Source: an uncultured Prevotellaceae bacterium (GTDB taxonomy: Bacteria > Bacteroidota > Bacteroidia > Bacteroidales > Muribaculaceae). From it: 18,833 nucleotides of DNA. Each line of letters opens with the position of its first letter. Positions within the stretch are counted from its first letter, which is position 1. Shown here piece by piece: positions 16,554 to 18,833 of this stretch. Made by a program: the position numbers and the translations under genes. Location of the stretch: the NCBI GenBank assembly GCA_937916085.1, contig CALGGO010000023.1, forward strand, positions 1 to 18,833, written 5' to 3'. The notes under the pieces are model-generated. The model was not told the DNA's origin. It ran no database searches and was given only the letters and a program-made list of their open reading frames with translations.

Positions 16554-18320
16554 ATGAAAAAACTACTATCTTTATTGACTGTCATGGCGTTTGCTCTGCC
16601 ATTGATGGCTGAAGGCACCGCCAGTGACCCTTATTTGAACGTCTCTAGGTATAACACTATTGACGAGGCTGGCGCTACTGTCGATGGCATGGAGACCATC
16701 TACAAGTACACTGAAGTCCCCGGAGGTTATTGGCTCACACTATCCAACTATGGCGTGATGAAGACCGACGCGACCCAGAACTGGTTCACCAACGAGGTGA
16801 CAGACTCCGACACTGGCACTCAGTACACTAATCCATGGACTGCTACCGATGTTTTCCTGGGTCCTGCTGCCTATTTCGGAAACAACACTGCCTATTCGGC
16901 AAAGTTCAAGCAGCCTACTAAGACACAGTGCTTCTATGTGACATTCTGCACGCAAGTCAAGCAGTATGCCTACAGCCGCAGCACATCTTCCTACTATCTG
17001 CTTAAGATGGAGATCTATGAGTGCACCAAGAATGCCGACGGTTCAATCACCGACGGCACTGCTCCTATAGAGACCGTAACTAACACCACTTCGGGCGTAG
17101 AGGTGCTTGCTTCAAGCGAGCTCGACCCCGAGAAGATTTACAAGGTTGTGATTTCTAACTCCTACTCTTATCTCTATGAGATAGGCTTCAAGACTCCAGG
17201 TGTGTATGACGGAGAGATTATCGCTCCTGTAGCTTACGATGTTACCGACCTTACTACTCATCCCATCTACGAAGGTGCCGAGGACATCATTTCGGAGGCC
17301 TTCACTTGCCATTGGGATCCATCTCCTGGCGTTAAGAGCTACACAGTGAGAGTTTATCCGTCGGAGGATGAAGAAGGACTGATGTACCGCGAGAAATTCA
17401 CCAACTGTGCTGCCGGTGACGTTTATGAGGATTATGAAAACATCGACGGCACCAACAATGAAGGCTGGAAAGGCTGCAACGTCCAAGGCTCTGGCGGTGG
17501 CGTGGTGATTGATAATAGTGGTTTCTTGTTTTCACCAACTGGCATCCCAATTTATCGTTTCGTGAAGAAATTCACTGTTAAATTCAAGGCCAACGCCTAC
17601 GGTAACGACACCGATTGCAAACTCAGGTTCGCTAATGGCAACAATGAGATGATAATAGATTTGGATTCAGAGCCTAAGTATTATACTATGGTGATAGAAA
17701 GGGAATTCCCCAACTATTATTCTCGCTTGATGTCGTCTTATGTGTTCCAGAATGCGTGCGACCCCGAGGATGGAGCAAGCCATCGCGTCGAGGTGAGCGA
17801 TTTCAAGGTTTATTTTGGCGATTACAGCGAGCCACGTAATGTGCATTCTCCCAAGTATATTCGTCCCGCTTGGAGTGGCGACACCACCTTCGTTTATAAC
17901 ATTCCAGCCGACAGCACTAGCTTCCGCTTTGGTAAATATATAAACGAGGCAGGCAATGAGCAGATTGATATGTCAATTGCAATCATGGACTTTGCCATCT
18001 ATTACTATGATGTTCAGGCAGTGTATTACGATGGTCAGGAGAGCGAGTGGTCTAACCGAATCCCCATCATCATCAAGCCCTGGCCCGAGAACTTCTTCCT
18101 TGAGGATGACGCCGACGATGACAGCCCTGTTGTAGTCCCCATTCCTGGCGACGTGAACGGCGACGGCGAAGTGACCTCGGTAGATGTTACGGTTCTCTAC
18201 AACTACCTGCTCACCGGCGACACTGAGTTCCTGGTCAACGGCGACCAGAGCGGCGACGGTGAAATCACCACGGTCGATGTTACTGTAGTTTATAACATCC
18301 TCCTGGGCGTAGAAGAATAA
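16554..18320 (+). CDS. Secreted protease-free protein: TIDEAG module, split FN3 and dockerin-like tail
   Basis: 588 residues. The ATG at 16554 opens a signal peptide (1-19, MKKLLSLLTV to PLMA), and the type B TIDEAG module begins almost at once (22-214, TASDPYLNV, NTIDEAG, YSYLYEIGFKT). Then comes an FN3-like region: first half ~222-268 (FTCHWDPSPGVKSYTVRVYP), a ~160-190-residue beta-rich insert, and second half up to ~507 (YYYDVQAVYYDGQESEWSN). After an acidic linker (EDDADDD) the dockerin-like tail (532-588) has two calcium motifs, DVNGDGEVTSVD and DQSGDGEITTVD. No catalytic domain is visible. It shows that the accessory modules can stand as a protein of their own. It may be a binding, scaffold or decoy partner of the proteases, but no activity can be assigned. 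It has its own promoter and terminator. Confidence 0.9.
   Translation: MKKLLSLLTVMAFALPLMAEGTASDPYLNVSRYNTIDEAGATVDGMETIYKYTEVPGGYWLTLSNYGVMKTDATQNWFTNEVTDSDTGTQYTNPWTATDVFLGPAAYFGNNTAYSAKFKQPTKTQCFYVTFCTQVKQYAYSRSTSSYYLLKMEIYECTKNADGSITDGTAPIETVTNTTSGVEVLASSELDPEKIYKVVISNSYSYLYEIGFKTPGVYDGEIIAPVAYDVTDLTTHPIYEGAEDIISEAFTCHWDPSPGVKSYTVRVYPSEDEEGLMYREKFTNCAAGDVYEDYENIDGTNNEGWKGCNVQGSGGGVVIDNSGFLFSPTGIPIYRFVKKFTVKFKANAYGNDTDCKLRFANGNNEMIIDLDSEPKYYTMVIEREFPNYYSRLMSSYVFQNACDPEDGASHRVEVSDFKVYFGDYSEPRNVHSPKYIRPAWSGDTTFVYNIPADSTSFRFGKYINEAGNEQIDMSIAIMDFAIYYYDVQAVYYDGQESEWSNRIPIIIKPWPENFFLEDDADDDSPVVVPIPGDVNGDGEVTSVDVTVLYNYLLTGDTEFLVNGDQSGDGEITTVDVTVVYNILLGVEE
16617..17195 (+). repeat. TIDEAG module, copy 6 (type B, in gene 5)
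   Basis: Residues 22-214 of gene 5. It stands at the mature N-terminus, which helps define the module's left boundary just before TASDPYLN and shows it does not need an Ig-like neighbour. It has a longer loop (residues ~81-93) than other copies. Confidence 0.72.
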
Positions 18321-18341
18321 TACATCTTATTCCATACATTT

Positions 18342-18372
18342 AGAGCCGTTCCACCACCAGTGGAGCGGCTCT
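18342..18372 (+). terminator. Rho-independent terminator of gene 5
   Basis: Stem AGAGCCG-T-TCCAC, loop CACCA, GTGGA-G-CGGCTCT (one G-T pair), then GATTTTAT, starting 22 bases after the stop codon. The AGAGCCG/CGGCTCT arms resemble those of the gene 4 terminator. Confidence 0.85.
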
Positions 18373-18413
18373 GATTTTATCGTGAATTCGAAGAAAATAA
18401 CAACTAGCTGTGT

Positions 18414-18561
18414 GTCTGTCTGTCAAAAATGAGCGGTTGATGAATATGTCCTTATGTTCTTTTGTCAATAAAATGCTGTCGTCGCGGTTGATTAAACATA
18501 CAGACATAAAGACAAACAGAGTGTTCAGTCTGTCTGTGCGTCTGTCTGTCAAAAAGTGAGC
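18414..18561 (+). repeat. Direct repeat GTCTGTCTGTCAAAAA-(G)TGAGC, two copies
   Basis: The repeat is at 18414-18434 and again, with one extra G, at 18540-18561. The sequence between contains a partial inverted match (CAGACATAAAGACAAACAGA, 18501-18520). I see no gene in 18373-18600. Confidence 0.6.
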
Positions 18562-18605
18562 AGTAGCTGAGATATATTTCCTCTCAAAAAGTGGCACCTA
18601 TCGGT

Positions 18606-18672
18606 GTCAAAAAGCCTCGCAAGCTCGGGGGAGGCGTTATTAAAAACATCCTGCGTGAGCAGGCTTTTTGAC
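18606..18672. terminator. Opposed pair of terminator-like hairpins (12-bp inverted repeat)
   Basis: GTCAAAAAGCCT (18606-18617) and AGGCTTTTTGAC (18661-18672) are exact inverse copies. Inside the right arm CCTGC-GTGA-GCAGG (18650-18663) plus CTTTTT forms a + strand terminator. Inside the left arm GCCTC/GAGGC (18614-18618, 18631-18635) followed on the - strand by TTTTT forms a - strand terminator. It may end transcripts from both sides, suggesting a convergent gene to the right of the window. Confidence 0.5.
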
Positions 18673-18741
18673 GAACTCTGTTCGCAGCTTTGTGAGATTA
18701 TAAAGCCCCCATGGAATTTTCTTGTCTCTCGTTTTCAAAAA

Positions 18742-18769
18742 AACTGACAACTGATAACTGCCAACTGAA
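18742..18769 (+). repeat. Heptamer tandem repeat AACTGNN, four units
   Basis: AACTGAC, AACTGAT, AACTGCC, AACTGAA in direct succession. Short heptamer repeats of this type occur in intergenic DNA of various bacteria. Nothing else is evident in 18673-18833. Confidence 0.7.
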
Positions 18770-18833
18770 ATCTTTTTTAGGTGGGTTCTATAAATACGTT
18801 TTTTGAGCCGCATTGAGGGCAGAACCCTGTTTT

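Noticed and set aside
18340..18597. 85-codon frame on the - strand after gene 5.
   Set aside because: It spans the gene 5 terminator and the direct repeat, whose two copies create its repeated FLTDR segments. Composition is that of non-coding DNA.

Overview
The window comes from a bacterium of the order Bacteroidales, most like Prevotella or Muribaculaceae. Four observations support this. The promoters have the Bacteroidetes form (TTTG, then about 18-20 bases, then TAnnTTTG). There are no Shine-Dalgarno sites; A/T-rich leaders stand before the starts instead. The proteins are large, secreted and modular, and combine peptidase family C10 or S8 domains with Ig-like, FN3 and C-terminal dockerin-like or T9SS-type tails. 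The coding DNA is rich in C-ending codons while the intergenic DNA is very A/T-rich. Genus and species cannot be read from the sequence.

The layout is five large genes, all on the + strand, each followed by its own hairpin terminator. The last four also have their own candidate promoter, so this looks like a tandem array of single-gene units rather than an operon. Gene 1 (1-3851, 5' end outside the window) and gene 2 (4357-8409) are subtilisin-like (S8) proteases. Gene 3 (8595-12260) and gene 4 (12459-16364) are streptopain-like (C10) cysteine proteases. Gene 5 (16554-18320) has no protease domain and consists only of the accessory modules.

The proteins are built like a kit. A catalytic head (S8 or C10) is followed by two or three ~100-residue Ig-like repeats, then a ~185-residue module that I cannot name (called here the TIDEAG module; six copies in five genes), then in genes 1, 3, 4 and 5 an FN3 domain that appears interrupted by a large beta-rich insert, then a tail. 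The tail is a two-motif calcium-binding dockerin-like domain in genes 1, 2, 3 and 5. In gene 4 it is instead an OB-like region plus a T9SS-type sorting tail. The tails, terminators, promoters and signal peptides of neighbouring genes are nearly identical at DNA level, for example 152 identical bases across the 3' ends of genes 1 and 2. This points to recent tandem duplication and gene conversion.

Together the genes would place two unrelated protease chemistries outside the cell on a shared set of adhesive or docking modules, plus a protease-free partner. This suits extracellular protein breakdown or host interaction. No cohesin that could receive the dockerins is in the window.

Two non-coding stretches hold structure. 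The 505-base gap before gene 2 has paired operator-like repeats and a GC-rich repeat cluster inside a long-range stem, probably in the gene 2 leader. The 513 bases after gene 5 hold a terminator, repeated GTCAAAAA motifs, a pair of opposed terminator-like hairpins and a heptamer tandem repeat, with no convincing gene.
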